The notes: generated by a model from the letters alone, not told the origin. 64,000 nucleotides of DNA from Cytobacillus gottheilii (GCF_001636345.1 NZ_KV440945.1:3119354-3183353), one strand, 5' to 3'; numbered from the stretch's first letter, positions 17,883-26,344 are shown. A program made the numbers and translations.

Positions 17883-18986
17883 ATGTTGAAAACACGCGTC
17901 CAAGCTCCATTCAGAGCAGATCATGTAGGAAGTTTATTGCGCCCGGAAAGAATCCATATTGCAAGAAAGGATTATCAAAATGGCAGCATTTCAGCACAGG
18001 AATTGCATGCAATCGAAACAGAAGAAATTAAAAAAGTCGTAGATAAACAAATTGAAGTAGGGCTGCAGGCTGTTACTGATGGAGAATTTCGCCGCCGATT
18101 TTGGCATACTGACTTTCTCGAGCATTTAAATGGTGTCGAAGGCTATGTTCCAGATAGCGGATTTGCATTTAAAGGAGAAGAAACGGAAAGATATGATGTT
18201 CGTGTCATTGGAAAAATCTCCTTTAACGAGAATCACCCTCACCTTAAAGACTTTGTTGAATTTAAAGAAATTGTTGGGGATCGCGCTGTTGCAAAGCAAA
18301 CAATTCCTAGCCCCAACCAGTTATTTAACGCTGGTATTCGGAACCTTGAGATCTATCCTGACGTTGAAGAATATGCAAATGACATCATCGTTGCCTACCG
18401 TGATGCCATTAAAGCCTTCTATGATGCAGGCTGCCGCTATCTGCAGCTTGATGATGTCTATATTGCTGGTCTAAATGCTGAGAATATTCCATTCAATGAT
18501 AGTGGTTATTCCCGTGAAGAATTAATCAGCCTAGCATTGCGTGTTATAAACGGCGTATTAGAGGATAAGCCAGAGGACCTTATTGTAACGACTCACCTTT
18601 GCCGCGGAAACTATCGTTCGAAATGGGCATTTGAAGGCAGTTATGCTAAAATTGCACCAACCCTTTTTGCTAAAGAAAAAGTCAACGGATTTTTCTTAGA
18701 GTATGATGATGATCGTTCTGGCGACTTTGCTCCATTAGACTATATTCCGAATGATGGGCCAAAAGTGGTTTTAGGTGTTTTCACTTCAAAACATGGAACC
18801 TTAGAAGATAAAGAAAATATTAAAGCTCGTGTTGAAGAAGCAACAAACTATGTGCCGCTGGAGCAGTTGTGCATTAGCCCGCAATGCGGATTTGCTTCAA
18901 CACATCACGGCAATATTTTAACTGAAGAAGAACAATGGGCAAAACTAAAATATATAGTTGATATTTCGAAAGAAATTTGGGGATAA
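17883..18986 (+). CDS. Cobalamin-independent methionine synthase family protein (YxjG/YxjH-like)
   Basis: A 367-residue protein equal to the C-terminal catalytic domain of MetE. It shows FRADHVGSLLRP at the N-terminus, VTDGEFRR, the zinc ligands His238 and Cys240 in THLCRGN, and Cys335 in SPQCGFAST. These short MetE relatives lack the N-terminal half and may use another methyl donor, or act in salvage of methylated compounds; the reaction here is not certain. ATG at 17883 has GAGGGAG upstream, and the longer open frame has no such signal. No S-box leader is visible, unlike in B. subtilis yxjG and yxjH. Confidence 0.88.
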   Translation: MLKTRVQAPFRADHVGSLLRPERIHIARKDYQNGSISAQELHAIETEEIKKVVDKQIEVGLQAVTDGEFRRRFWHTDFLEHLNGVEGYVPDSGFAFKGEETERYDVRVIGKISFNENHPHLKDFVEFKEIVGDRAVAKQTIPSPNQLFNAGIRNLEIYPDVEEYANDIIVAYRDAIKAFYDAGCRYLQLDDVYIAGLNAENIPFNDSGYSREELISLALRVINGVLEDKPEDLIVTTHLCRGNYRSKWAFEGSYAKIAPTLFAKEKVNGFFLEYDDDRSGDFAPLDYIPNDGPKVVLGVFTSKHGTLEDKENIKARVEEATNYVPLEQLCISPQCGFASTHHGNILTEEEQWAKLKYIVDISKEIWG

Positions 18987-18991
18987 ATTAT

Positions 18992-19031
18992 AAAAAGCGG
19001 ACAACGTTTATGGTTGTTCGCTTTTTTCTTT
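18992..19031 (+). terminator. Terminator of the MetE-like gene
   Basis: Stem AAAGCGGACAAC / GTTGTTCGCTTT with loop GTTTATG, then TTTCTTTT. Confidence 0.88.
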
Positions 19032-19147
19032 TGGCTCATACTATGCCTGCCTTCTAATGAGCCGTGCTGACACTTCACTTATATCCCTCATAAAACTTCA
19101 AAACATTTCACATAATAACTGTAAATGAATTAAGGCGGTTATTATCA

Positions 19148-19822
19148 ATGGAATATGTACATATATTGTTTGTCCTCTTAGTTGGATTTATTGCCCTATT
19201 CGTCATGGCAAAAATACTTGGTAAAACACAAATCACACAAATAACCCCCTTTGATTTTATTTCTGCGATTGTTTTAGGGGAACTTGTTGGAAATGCGCTA
19301 TATGACGAAAATACAAGTATATGGCAGATGCTCTATTCTGTAGGCATATGGACTGTACTCATATTAACAACAGAATATATAACACAAAAACATAAAAGCA
19401 CTCGCAAACTGCTTGAAGGCGAGCCATCAATTGTTATAAAAAAAGGAAAAATTGAATTTGACATTTTGAAGAAAAACCATCTTGATTTAAATCAGCTGCA
19501 GCATTTGCTTCGCTCAAAAGATATTTTTTCAGTCAGGGAATGTGAATATGCGATTTTAGAAACAGATGGTACTGTGAGTGTCTTGAAAAAGCCGGCATTA
19601 GCCGTTCCAACGATAAGCGATTTTAAGATGAAATTGCCTTCTGTTGAGATACCAATTACCTTAATTTTAGATGGCGAAATCATTTTCGATAATTTAGAGG
19701 AGCTAAAATGGGACTTAGAGAAGCTGAAAATGGAGATTAAAAATGCTGGTGCATCATCTGAAAAAGATATTTTGATCGCCGAATGGAAAAAAGGAGAAGG
19801 ACTATATGTACAGTTGTACTAG
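19148..19822 (+). CDS. DUF421 (YetF/YdfR/YrbG family) membrane protein
   Basis: A 224-residue protein with three N-terminal membrane segments (about residues 4-22, 35-55 and 60-78) and the family signatures TPFDFISAIVLGELVGNALYD and LEGEPSIVIKKGKI. The C-terminal cytoplasmic part contains the DUF421 beta domain and ends in a variable tail. DUF421 proteins of this type occur in second-type spoVA operons of spore formers, and such an operon lies 4 kb downstream here on the other strand, so a sporulation or spore-membrane role is possible. RBS AAGGCGG precedes the ATG. Confidence 0.85.
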   Translation: MEYVHILFVLLVGFIALFVMAKILGKTQITQITPFDFISAIVLGELVGNALYDENTSIWQMLYSVGIWTVLILTTEYITQKHKSTRKLLEGEPSIVIKKGKIEFDILKKNHLDLNQLQHLLRSKDIFSVRECEYAILETDGTVSVLKKPALAVPTISDFKMKLPSVEIPITLILDGEIIFDNLEELKWDLEKLKMEIKNAGASSEKDILIAEWKKGEGLYVQLY

Positions 19823-19829
19823 TCTTCTC

Positions 19830-20099
19830 CTATACTACTTCATTAAAGAATCTGCCTTTTCCTGTTAACTCACTATATAGTCTTTCCGCTTTTTCGTTCG
19901 AAACAGGAATTTTACTTTTCTCACTTTTTGAAGTCAGAAATACTTCCTGCCTGCCTAAATTTTCATTTTCTTCAAAGGTTTCTAAATGGTTATGAACCTT
20001 TTCCACTCGCTGAAAACGGAATGGATCAGGTTTCACTTTTAAATCCCGTTCAGCATATTGCTGATATTGCGTATGATTAATTGGTAAGATATATCCCAT
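19830..20099 (-). CDS. Hypothetical 89-residue protein
   Basis: I do not recognise the family. The product is soluble, hydrophilic and charged, starting MGYILPINHTQYQQYAERDL, a type of short N-terminus seen in small conserved Bacillaceae proteins. The start is preceded by AAGGCAAAGGAGCAGGTGTC, which contains a good GGAG. It is convergent with the DUF421 gene, seven bases apart, and divergent from yjcD. Coding is supported by the ribosome-binding site and by filling the interval exactly. Confidence 0.65.
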   Translation of the reverse strand: MGYILPINHTQYQQYAERDLKVKPDPFRFQRVEKVHNHLETFEENENLGRQEVFLTSKSEKSKIPVSNEKAERLYSELTGKGRFFNEVV

Positions 20100-20246
20100 G
20101 ACACCTGCTCCTTTGCCTTTTTTATATCAGTACCCTTGTCAGCGGAAATATAAACTATAAAAAGCCCCTTTGCATCTTGCCCATAATTCCTATAGTATAT
20201 TTTATGAATCAATTATTCATAGAATGAAAGAAAAGTTGGGTCATAA

Positions 20247-22538
20247 ATGAAAACTGCGCTATTTAATGAAAGAATTATACAAATTGATCAAGTTGCCCGC
20301 GAAGAGCTCGTGTCAATCTCTAACCAAGCTAAGCAAGGTCAATTGACATGTCCAGTATGCGGAGAAAAGGTCAGATTATATTTAGGTATTTATAAACAGC
20401 CTCATTTTTATCATTACAGTAATACAGCTAAAGAATGCGAAGATCAGCTCCAAGCAGCGTCATCTATAGACGAGTCTGCTGTCTCAGTGGAAATAAATGG
20501 ATTTACACTTCCTCAATCACGCTCCATTACAGCTGAGCCTTCTGCTGTGACAGGATTTAAAGAAGCCTATGAAATAAAAACAGGAACAGAAATGCTTCAG
20601 CAGCCAAAGTCTGCAATCCACTCCAATGCCTTTCTTGAACAGCTGTCGAAAACAGGAACTGCTCTTGATCCAAAGCAAGCGGAAGCTGTTTGCTTTGATG
20701 AAGGTCCCCTCCTCGTTCTGGCTGGTGCTGGAAGCGGTAAAACAAGAGTATTAACCGCAAGAGCTGCCTACTTAATACAGGAAAAGCAGGTTAGCCCAAA
20801 TCAACTGATGCTTGTCACCTTTACAAGTAAAGCAGCTGCTGAAATGAAAGCAAGACTGCTGACATTTCCAAGTATGAACAAAAGTTCAATTGGGCAGATG
20901 GTTACCGGCACCTTTCACAGTATTTTTTTCCGGATTTTAAGCTTTCATGAACGTGACATTTGGTCAGGTGATTCCCTGCTTGCAAAGGAATGGCAAAAAG
21001 AACAAATCTTGAAGATGGCTGGCCGGGAAATGAATCTGGATGAAAAAGATTTTTCCTATGATTTAGCTCTCCAGCAAATAAGCTACTGGAAAAATTCTTT
21101 GCAGACACCTCAATCCGCTTCTGCAGAAAACGATTGGGAAAAAACAGTGAAGGACCTTTTTAGAAAATATGAGCAATACAAGGCAGAAAAACAGTTGTTT
21201 GATTTTGATGATATGCTGACAGGCTGTTACCGGCTTTTTACCGAAAATCCTGATTTAGCCCAGCGGTACCAAGAACGATTTCATCATATACTCATTGACG
21301 AATTCCAAGACATTAATACAGTTCAATATGAACTCATTAAAATCCTATCCGCCAAACATAAAAATGTATTTGCAGTTGGAGATGATGATCAGTCCATTTA
21401 TGCGTTTAGAGGCAGCAGTCCGCATTTTCTGCTTCACTTTGAAAAAGACTATCCACAGGCAAATGTCATCTCATTAAGTCAAAATTATCGCTCCAGTCAT
21501 GAGGTTGTCAGTGCGGCAAATGAAGTCATTAAGCTTAATAAAGAACGCCGCCTCAAAAAAATGAATGCCCAGTATAAAAGTCTCGTATCTCCTATTGCGT
21601 TTTTTCCTTATGACGAGGAAGAAGAAGCAGCCATGATTTTAACTGACATAAGTGAGAAGCTTGAAGGTTCTTTTAAGCCTGAGGATATTGCCATCCTCTA
21701 CCGGACACATGCCGGCAGCAGGGCAATCTTTGAAAAGCTGGCATATTCAAGCTTTCCGTTTAAAATTGACCAGGATGCAGAATCCTTTTACGATAAATTT
21801 ATCATTAAAAGCATGCTTGGTTTTTTAAAATTATCCATTGATGAAGAAGACCAGGAAGCAGTAAAACTGATATTGCCAGCATTATTTATGAAAAACCAGA
21901 TCCTTCAAGACATGAAAGCTAATAGCATATTAAATGATATGACTTTGCTTGAATGTTTTGCTCATGTGAAAACAGGCTATTCCTTTCAGGAAGCAAAGCT
22001 AAAAAAGGCAGTGCCCGTGATACGCTCCTTAAAAGGGCTCTCACCATTACGAGCTATTGAAATAGCAGAAAAAGAATTAGGATACGGTGATTTTATAAAA
22101 AAACGGGGCAATGAAGGAAATAAGCTTGAAAAAGGGTCTGATGAGTTAAAGGATTTAAAAGTAGCAGCTAAACGATTCAAGCATATATCAGATTTCTTGG
22201 AGCATGCCGACCATATGCGGGCAATGAATAAAGAAATTAAAAAGCAAAATCGCACGCTCGAAAACGCAATTACACTCAGCACCATTCACCGTTCCAAAGG
22301 CTTAGAATATAAAGCTGTCTATATTTTAGGAGCTGTCGATGGCTCTTTGCCTCATGATCATGCATTAGAAGCATATCGAAACGGAGATTCCCTGCCGCTC
22401 GAAGAAGAACGGCGTCTCTTGTATGTCGCCATGACAAGGGCACAAAGCAGCTTAGCTATATCGGTTCCGCAAAATCGGCGAGGAAAAAGAACGAATACTT
22501 CACGGTTCTTGACTTCATTACTTAAGAAGTCCCGCTAA
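20247..22538 (+). CDS. yjcD: UvrD/Rep-type superfamily 1 helicase with CoiA-like N-terminal zinc motif (YjcD)
   Basis: A 763-residue protein. After an N-terminal segment with C35-x2-C38 and a following His/Cys pair (KQPHFYHY...KEC) comes a full SF1A helicase: Walker A GAGSGKT at 160-166, FTSKAAAEMKAR, Walker B IDEFQD, GDDDQSIYAFRG, LSQNYRSS, IHRSKGLEYKAV and RRLLYVAMTRAQ. It should translocate 3' to 5' on single-stranded DNA using ATP. The N-terminal motif resembles the zinc-binding start of CoiA. The size and position next to spoVIF match B. subtilis YjcD. Its function in the cell is not established. Confidence 0.9.
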   Translation: MKTALFNERIIQIDQVAREELVSISNQAKQGQLTCPVCGEKVRLYLGIYKQPHFYHYSNTAKECEDQLQAASSIDESAVSVEINGFTLPQSRSITAEPSAVTGFKEAYEIKTGTEMLQQPKSAIHSNAFLEQLSKTGTALDPKQAEAVCFDEGPLLVLAGAGSGKTRVLTARAAYLIQEKQVSPNQLMLVTFTSKAAAEMKARLLTFPSMNKSSIGQMVTGTFHSIFFRILSFHERDIWSGDSLLAKEWQKEQILKMAGREMNLDEKDFSYDLALQQISYWKNSLQTPQSASAENDWEKTVKDLFRKYEQYKAEKQLFDFDDMLTGCYRLFTENPDLAQRYQERFHHILIDEFQDINTVQYELIKILSAKHKNVFAVGDDDQSIYAFRGSSPHFLLHFEKDYPQANVISLSQNYRSSHEVVSAANEVIKLNKERRLKKMNAQYKSLVSPIAFFPYDEEEEAAMILTDISEKLEGSFKPEDIAILYRTHAGSRAIFEKLAYSSFPFKIDQDAESFYDKFIIKSMLGFLKLSIDEEDQEAVKLILPALFMKNQILQDMKANSILNDMTLLECFAHVKTGYSFQEAKLKKAVPVIRSLKGLSPLRAIEIAEKELGYGDFIKKRGNEGNKLEKGSDELKDLKVAAKRFKHISDFLEHADHMRAMNKEIKKQNRTLENAITLSTIHRSKGLEYKAVYILGAVDGSLPHDHALEAYRNGDSLPLEEERRLLYVAMTRAQSSLAISVPQNRRGKRTNTSRFLTSLLKKSR

Positions 22539-22552
22539 ACAATGCTTAGCAT

Positions 22553-22598
22553 AAAAAAACAGCTAGGGTCCAATCCAACAGGAGGCCCTAGCTGTTTT
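22553..22598. terminator. Bidirectional terminator between yjcD and spoVIF
   Basis: Stem ACAGCTAGGG-CC / GG-CCCTAGCTGT around a loop of about 11 bases. The T-run is stronger on the minus strand (TTTTTTT), so it mainly ends spoVIF. Confidence 0.82.
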
Positions 22599-22606
22599 AG
22601 TATGGA

Positions 22607-22861
22607 TTATTTTTTATTCATCATTTTGCTGATTGTATTAAAATCAAGCTGCTTGCCGTCTGCCACAATTGATTTTACAATTTTGTCTTCTGTTTCTTTA
22701 GATACAGGCTTATTTGCGATTTGAGAAACTCTTCTAATTACACTTCTTACTGTATTTTCGTCTTTGAAATTTGCATTTTGCAATGAACCCGCAAGGTCAA
22801 GAACATCCTTCATATTGACGCCAGTTTTCTTTTCAATATTTTTAAAGAACTGATTATCCAT
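22607..22861 (-). CDS. spoVIF: Stage VI sporulation protein F
   Basis: An 84-residue protein with the conserved SpoVIF pattern: FFKNIEKKTGVNMKDVLDLA near the start, then FKDENTVRSVIRRVSQIA and a C-terminal DFNTISKMM. In B. subtilis SpoVIF (YjcC) is made late in the mother cell under SigK, supports GerE function and is needed for coat assembly and full spore resistance. The position adjacent to yjcD, in opposite direction, is conserved. The ATG has GAAGGAGCG upstream. Confidence 0.9.
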   Translation of the reverse strand: MDNQFFKNIEKKTGVNMKDVLDLAGSLQNANFKDENTVRSVIRRVSQIANKPVSKETEDKIVKSIVADGKQLDFNTISKMMNKK

Positions 22862-22933
22862 TCTTACTATTCACGCTCCTTCTTAAACTACTTTATATAG
22901 TATGAAGAATGAGCTAAAAGGTGTATGACGCTG

Positions 22934-22974
22934 AAAAAAATTATAAGGCAAATGCCTGTAACAGCATTTGCCTT
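22934..22974 (-). terminator. Terminator of the YjcZ-type gene
   Basis: Minus-strand stem AAGGCAAATGC / GCATTTGCCTT followed by ATAATTTTTTT. Confidence 0.82.
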
Positions 22975-22989
22975 ACCTTTTTTATTCCA

Positions 22990-23127
22990 TTAGAAGCTAG
23001 CACCAACAATAATTAGAAGGATAAACAACACAACAATTAGAACAAAAGTGCTGCCGTAGCCGCCGCCATAGCCGCCACCGTATCCTCCGCCGTAGCCATA
23101 GCCGCCACCGCAAAATCCGTAACCCAT
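22990..23127 (-). CDS. YjcZ-family sporulation peptide
   Basis: A 45-residue gene. The N-terminal half is a Gly/Tyr repeat ([19 protein letters not shown]) and the C-terminal half is one hydrophobic helix ([18 protein letters not shown]), exactly the YjcZ/SscA-type layout of small spore proteins in Bacillus. It has a strong GAGGTGAT ribosome-binding site nine bases from the ATG. It lies between spoVIF and the spoVA genes with its own terminator. Such peptides are expressed during sporulation in relatives and are linked to coat or spore assembly; the precise role is unknown. Confidence 0.85.
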   Translation of the reverse strand: MGYGFCGGGYGYGGGYGGGYGGGYGSTFVLIVVLFILLIIVGASF

Positions 23128-23243
23128 CAATATCACCTCACATTGTTTGTTCTCTACAACGTATGTAAAACAACTATGAAGTGTATAGGCAAGCTACTAG
23201 TTAATCGGGAAGTTTTTTTATTCCGGCTTGGAAATTAGGCCAG

Positions 23244-23606
23244 TTACCCTTTTGGTTTAAAGAGCAAAGCACCGATAAATCCAAAGACAATCGCAGCCGA
23301 AATACCAGAGCTTGTAACCTCGAACATGCCCGTTAAGACACCAACTAATCCGTGCTGCTCTGCTTCCTGCATAGCTCCATGAACAAGGGAATTACCAAAG
23401 CTTGTAATCGGAATCGTTGCACCAGCTCCAGCAAAGTCTGCCAGTGGCTCGTATAATCCCAGTCCATCAAGTACTGCTCCAATAACAACAAATAGGCTTA
23501 ACGTATGGCCAGGTGTCAGCTTAAATATATCAAAGCAAATTTGACCAGCGACACAAATGAGCCCTCCAACTACAAAAGCCCAAAAAAACATTGGCAGCAT
23601 ACTCAC
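23244..23606 (-). CDS. spoVAE: Stage V sporulation protein AE (SpoVAEb type)
   Basis: A 120-residue membrane protein with three or four helices and the family motif [21 protein letters not shown], which is shared with SpoVAC. SpoVA proteins form the inner-membrane channel that loads Ca-dipicolinate into the forespore and releases it at germination. It is the third gene of spoVAC-spoVAD-spoVAE, starting nine bases after spoVAD. Because an unlinked ancestral spoVA operon (AA-AF) is usual in bacilli and only C, D and Eb occur here, this is probably the second-type operon. Confidence 0.92.
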   Translation of the reverse strand: MSMLPMFFWAFVVGGLICVAGQICFDIFKLTPGHTLSLFVVIGAVLDGLGLYEPLADFAGAGATIPITSFGNSLVHGAMQEAEQHGLVGVLTGMFEVTSSGISAAIVFGFIGALLFKPKG

Positions 23607-23615
23607 ATCTCCTTT

Positions 23616-24629
23616 CTAATTCATCTCGATTGATACTGCATGTGCAATACATGGAATACTTTCATTCTGCTGAAACGTGAGTGGTGACAGTAAAGCACCC
23701 GTTGCAACAACTAATATTTTTTTATACGTGCCTTTTTTCATTTCATTTAGAAGATGGCCGTAGAGCACGGTCGCAGAACAGCCTGCACCGCTTCCTCCTG
23801 ATTGAACTGGCTGACCCTCTTTATAGATCAGCAGCCCGCAATCCTGAAACTTTTCCCGGTCGAGCGTAATTCCTTTTTTAGAAAGGAGGTCATATGTTGT
23901 TTCTTGCCCTATTTTTCCTAGATCTCCTGTAACAATAAGGTCGTAATAGGATGGATCAATCTGTAAGTCTTCAAAATGAGCGGAAATAGTATCAGCTGCA
24001 GCAGGAGCCATAGCACCACCCATATTAAAAGGATCTGTCAGCCCAAGATCAACGACCTTTCCAATTGTGGCAGATGTCGTGACTGGCACACCAGTTTCAC
24101 CTTGATTTGCTTTCAGAATCCCAACTCCAGCTCCAGTTATTGTCCATTGAGCAGTAGGAGGTTTTTGCCCGCCATACTCCGTAGGATAACGGAATTGCTT
24201 TTCAACTGCTGCATTATGACTGGAAGCTCCTGTCAGGATATGATTTGCACCATTATAATTAATAATAAAGGACGAAAGTGCTAATCCTTCCATTGATGTT
24301 GAACAGGCTCCAAAGATGCCCATATAGGGAATGCTTAATGTCCTTGCCCCCAAGCTTGTCGGTGTAATTTGATTAATTAAATCCCCTGCAATCATAAATT
24401 GAATATCACTTGTCTGCAGATTTACTTTTTGGATAGCAGTTTGACTTGCTTCCTCAAGCAGGATCCGATGAGCTTTTTCATATGAATCCTGACCCATCCA
24501 GAGATCATCATGGAGAATATCAAAATCGTCTGCTAACTTGCCATTGGCTTCAAACGGACCGCCTGAAACCCCAGTTGCAGCAATAACAGGGCGATTCTCA
24601 AAAACCCAGGATTGTTTACCCTTCAGCAT
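23616..24629 (-). CDS. spoVAD: Stage V sporulation protein AD
   Basis: A 337-residue thiolase-fold protein. SpoVAD binds dipicolinic acid on the outer face of the spore inner membrane. Recognisable regions are KGKQSWVFENRPVIAATG at the start, GIFGACSTSMEGLALSS with the thiolase-like Cys, and GGSGAGCSATVLYGHLL near the C-terminus. The ATG at 24629 overlaps the spoVAC stop (TGATG) and has GGGGTGTG upstream; the longer frame to 24644 lacks a ribosome-binding site. Coupled translation within the operon is likely. Confidence 0.93.
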   Translation of the reverse strand: MLKGKQSWVFENRPVIAATGVSGGPFEANGKLADDFDILHDDLWMGQDSYEKAHRILLEEASQTAIQKVNLQTSDIQFMIAGDLINQITPTSLGARTLSIPYMGIFGACSTSMEGLALSSFIINYNGANHILTGASSHNAAVEKQFRYPTEYGGQKPPTAQWTITGAGVGILKANQGETGVPVTTSATIGKVVDLGLTDPFNMGGAMAPAAADTISAHFEDLQIDPSYYDLIVTGDLGKIGQETTYDLLSKKGITLDREKFQDCGLLIYKEGQPVQSGGSGAGCSATVLYGHLLNEMKKGTYKKILVVATGALLSPLTFQQNESIPCIAHAVSIEMN

Positions 24630-25102
24630 CAGATCACACCCCATCGAATTAAAATAGTCTTAATTAAAGCAATGACAAATGCTGAAAATACTCCAAATAA
24701 TAATACCGAGCCCGCCAATTTAAACATATTGCCGCCTACTCCAAGTACAAATCCTTCTGTACGGTGTTCTATTGAAGCAGAAATGACCGCATTGCCAAAC
24801 CCAGTTACAGGCACTGCACTCCCTGCTCCCGCATATTGACCGATTCGGTCATAGACCCCAAACCCTGTCAGAAGCATGGCGATAAAAACCATTGTGGCAA
24901 CTGTCGGATTGCCAGAAGTTTGTTCTGTAAAATTAAAAAAGTATATATAGAATAAAGAGATCGCTTGTCCAACAATGCAAAATAAGCCACCTACCCAGAA
25001 TGCCCGCAGACAGTTTTTTAAAACGGGCCGCTTTGTTTCATGCTGCTGCTCCAGCTGCTGATAGCTTTTTTGCTCTGGTGTCTTTTGCGCCTTCTTTCCC
25101 AT
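24629..25102 (-). CDS. spoVAC: Stage V sporulation protein AC
   Basis: A 157-residue membrane protein with a basic, Gln-rich N-terminus (KKAQKTPEQKSYQQLEQQ) and about four helices. It has the motif AGAGSAVPVTGFGNAVISA, homologous to that of SpoVAE. In B. subtilis SpoVAC is a mechanosensitive channel component that lets Ca-dipicolinate pass. The ATG has AAAGGGAG nine bases upstream. It lies 18 bases after the lipoprotein gene and overlaps spoVAD by one base. Confidence 0.93.
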   Translation of the reverse strand: MGKKAQKTPEQKSYQQLEQQHETKRPVLKNCLRAFWVGGLFCIVGQAISLFYIYFFNFTEQTSGNPTVATMVFIAMLLTGFGVYDRIGQYAGAGSAVPVTGFGNAVISASIEHRTEGFVLGVGGNMFKLAGSVLLFGVFSAFVIALIKTILIRWGVI

Positions 25103-25120
25103 GAAATCAGCTCCCTTTTA

Positions 25121-25588
25121 TTAAGTCATTTCTTTTTTCAGCTTAATGATCTTGTCAAACTTCTTTTGTGCCTTTTCTTCACTGTAGTCTTTGTCTTCCT
25201 CCATCTTGTCATGCAGCTCGACAGCTTCAAGAAAAATCTTGAAATCACTTGAGACGATAAAATCTTCATCCGGGTAATCCTCTTCAAGCATCTTATTTAA
25301 TTTCTCTTCTATCTTGACCATATGAAATCGCTGCAGATGCTTAACTTTATAAGCAACTAGAATTTCCTTTTCACCCTTAATAACGGCGACATCAAATAAT
25401 TCCTCCATATCTTCAACATCTTTTTTCACCTTGTTAAGCATGTCGATGTCATCGCTCTCTTTGCTGCCAATGATAGCTGGAGTAGGATGAATTTCTCTTA
25501 TTAAAGACATTGGTGAATTTTTTGAATCATGATGGCTGCACCCGCTCATGGTGACGATGAAGAAACAAAAAAAGATAATTTTTTTCAT
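25121..25588 (-). CDS. YhcN/YlaJ-like sporulation lipoprotein
   Basis: A 155-residue lipoprotein: signal peptide KKIIFFCFFIVTMSGC with lipobox MSGC, then a domain containing VAYKVKHLQRFHMVKIEEKLNKML, the pattern of the YhcN/YlaJ family, and a charged coiled C-terminus rich in Lys and Glu. This family is found in spore inner membranes and often precedes spoVAC in second-type spoVA operons. The ATG at 25588 follows AGGAAAGGGATC; the longer frame to 25684 would bury the signal peptide and is rejected. It is the first gene of the four-gene operon. Confidence 0.85.
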   Translation of the reverse strand: MKKIIFFCFFIVTMSGCSHHDSKNSPMSLIREIHPTPAIIGSKESDDIDMLNKVKKDVEDMEELFDVAVIKGEKEILVAYKVKHLQRFHMVKIEEKLNKMLEEDYPDEDFIVSSDFKIFLEAVELHDKMEEDKDYSEEKAQKKFDKIIKLKKEMT

Positions 25589-25757
25589 AAGCGATCCCTT
25601 TCCTAAGTAAGTATCATATCTATATTGTTTCGGATAAGAATATAAATTATGACAAAAAATGTTCATCCTATTATTGGCATTCACAGCTATCTAAAGAAAA
25701 AAACAGCCATGCCTGCTTGCCATTAGAAGACATCTAATCTTGCAAGAAAAAGCCCAT

Positions 25758-25787
25758 GAAAAAAAGCCAGCTTATTCAGCCGGCTTA
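25758..25787 (-). terminator. Terminator of the CGCG-tail peptide gene
   Basis: Minus-strand AAGCCGGCT, loop GAATA, AGCTGGCTT then TTTTT, immediately after the stop codon. Confidence 0.82.
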
Positions 25788-25792
25788 TATCC

Positions 25793-25897
25793 TTAATATT
25801 TCTTTGTCTTTTTGCCGCAGCCGCAGCCACTATTTTTCTTCTTGGGCTGCTGCTGAACTGGTGCTGCTTTAACAGGTTGCGTTGCTTTTTTGAACAT
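25793..25897 (-). CDS. 34-residue Lys-rich peptide with CGCG tail
   Basis: A short gene with AGGGGGC seven bases before its ATG and a strong terminator right after its stop. The peptide has three parts: a basic start (MFKKATQPVK), an Ala/Pro/Gln linker and a C-terminal NSGCGCGKKTKKY, with a Cys-Gly-Cys-Gly pair flanked by lysines. I know of no named family. Placement among spore-coat and spoVA genes suggests a sporulation peptide. The CGCG could bind metal or form disulfides in the cysteine-rich coat; this is inference. Confidence 0.65.
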   Translation of the reverse strand: MFKKATQPVKAAPVQQQPKKKNSGCGCGKKTKKY

Positions 25898-25984
25898 ATA
25901 AATGCCCCCTAATGATTAAATTGTTCCTGCTGTTAGTTTATGTGCACATGCTTTCTATTGTGTGAAGTAAATGCCTACCTTCTC

Positions 25985-26344
25985 TTAGTCTTCCAGCCAT
26001 TTTTGCACAAGCACTTCAATTATGGATGCCAATCCTGCCACAGCGAGCACTAAAAGCAAGGGAAATGCAATGCTGTGATAAACAAAAAATAAGGAACATA
26101 TAAAAATGGAGCACCACACCCCTGTACACCAATGGCAGCTTAAAAGCTGACCGAAGAACCCTCTAATTCCCCTATTCTTTGGAACCAAATAGGTTTCTTT
26201 CTGACCAAACTCATCTACTTCCTCCACTTCATTGAAGAACGGCGACCGGATAAACTGCGTGATTTGATCGTAGACCAATAACCGTGTAAGACGAAAGCTA
26301 GCCAGGACAATGATGAATAATTCCAGCCATGTCAATTCCATCAT
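25985..26344 (-). CDS. yjcA: DUF1360 membrane protein (YjcA-like)
   Basis: A 119-residue protein with an N-terminal helix containing LASFRLTRLLVYD, a polar middle and the signature LLSCHWCTGVWCS of DUF1360, followed by two hydrophobic segments. The length and position beside cotZ agree with B. subtilis YjcA, a sporulation-period protein of unknown function. The start is taken at the second of two adjacent ATGs (26344), five bases after GGGGAG. The longer open frame overlaps the start of divergent cotZ and is rejected. Confidence 0.82.
   Translation of the reverse strand: MMELTWLELFIIVLASFRLTRLLVYDQITQFIRSPFFNEVEEVDEFGQKETYLVPKNRGIRGFFGQLLSCHWCTGVWCSIFICSLFFVYHSIAFPLLLVLAVAGLASIIEVLVQKWLED

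Noticed and set aside
23000..23115. GCCGCC/GGCTAC short repeats that could suggest a tandem-repeat or CRISPR-like array
   Set aside because: They are codons of the Gly/Tyr-rich part of the YjcZ-type peptide; there are no spacers or cas genes anywhere in the window.
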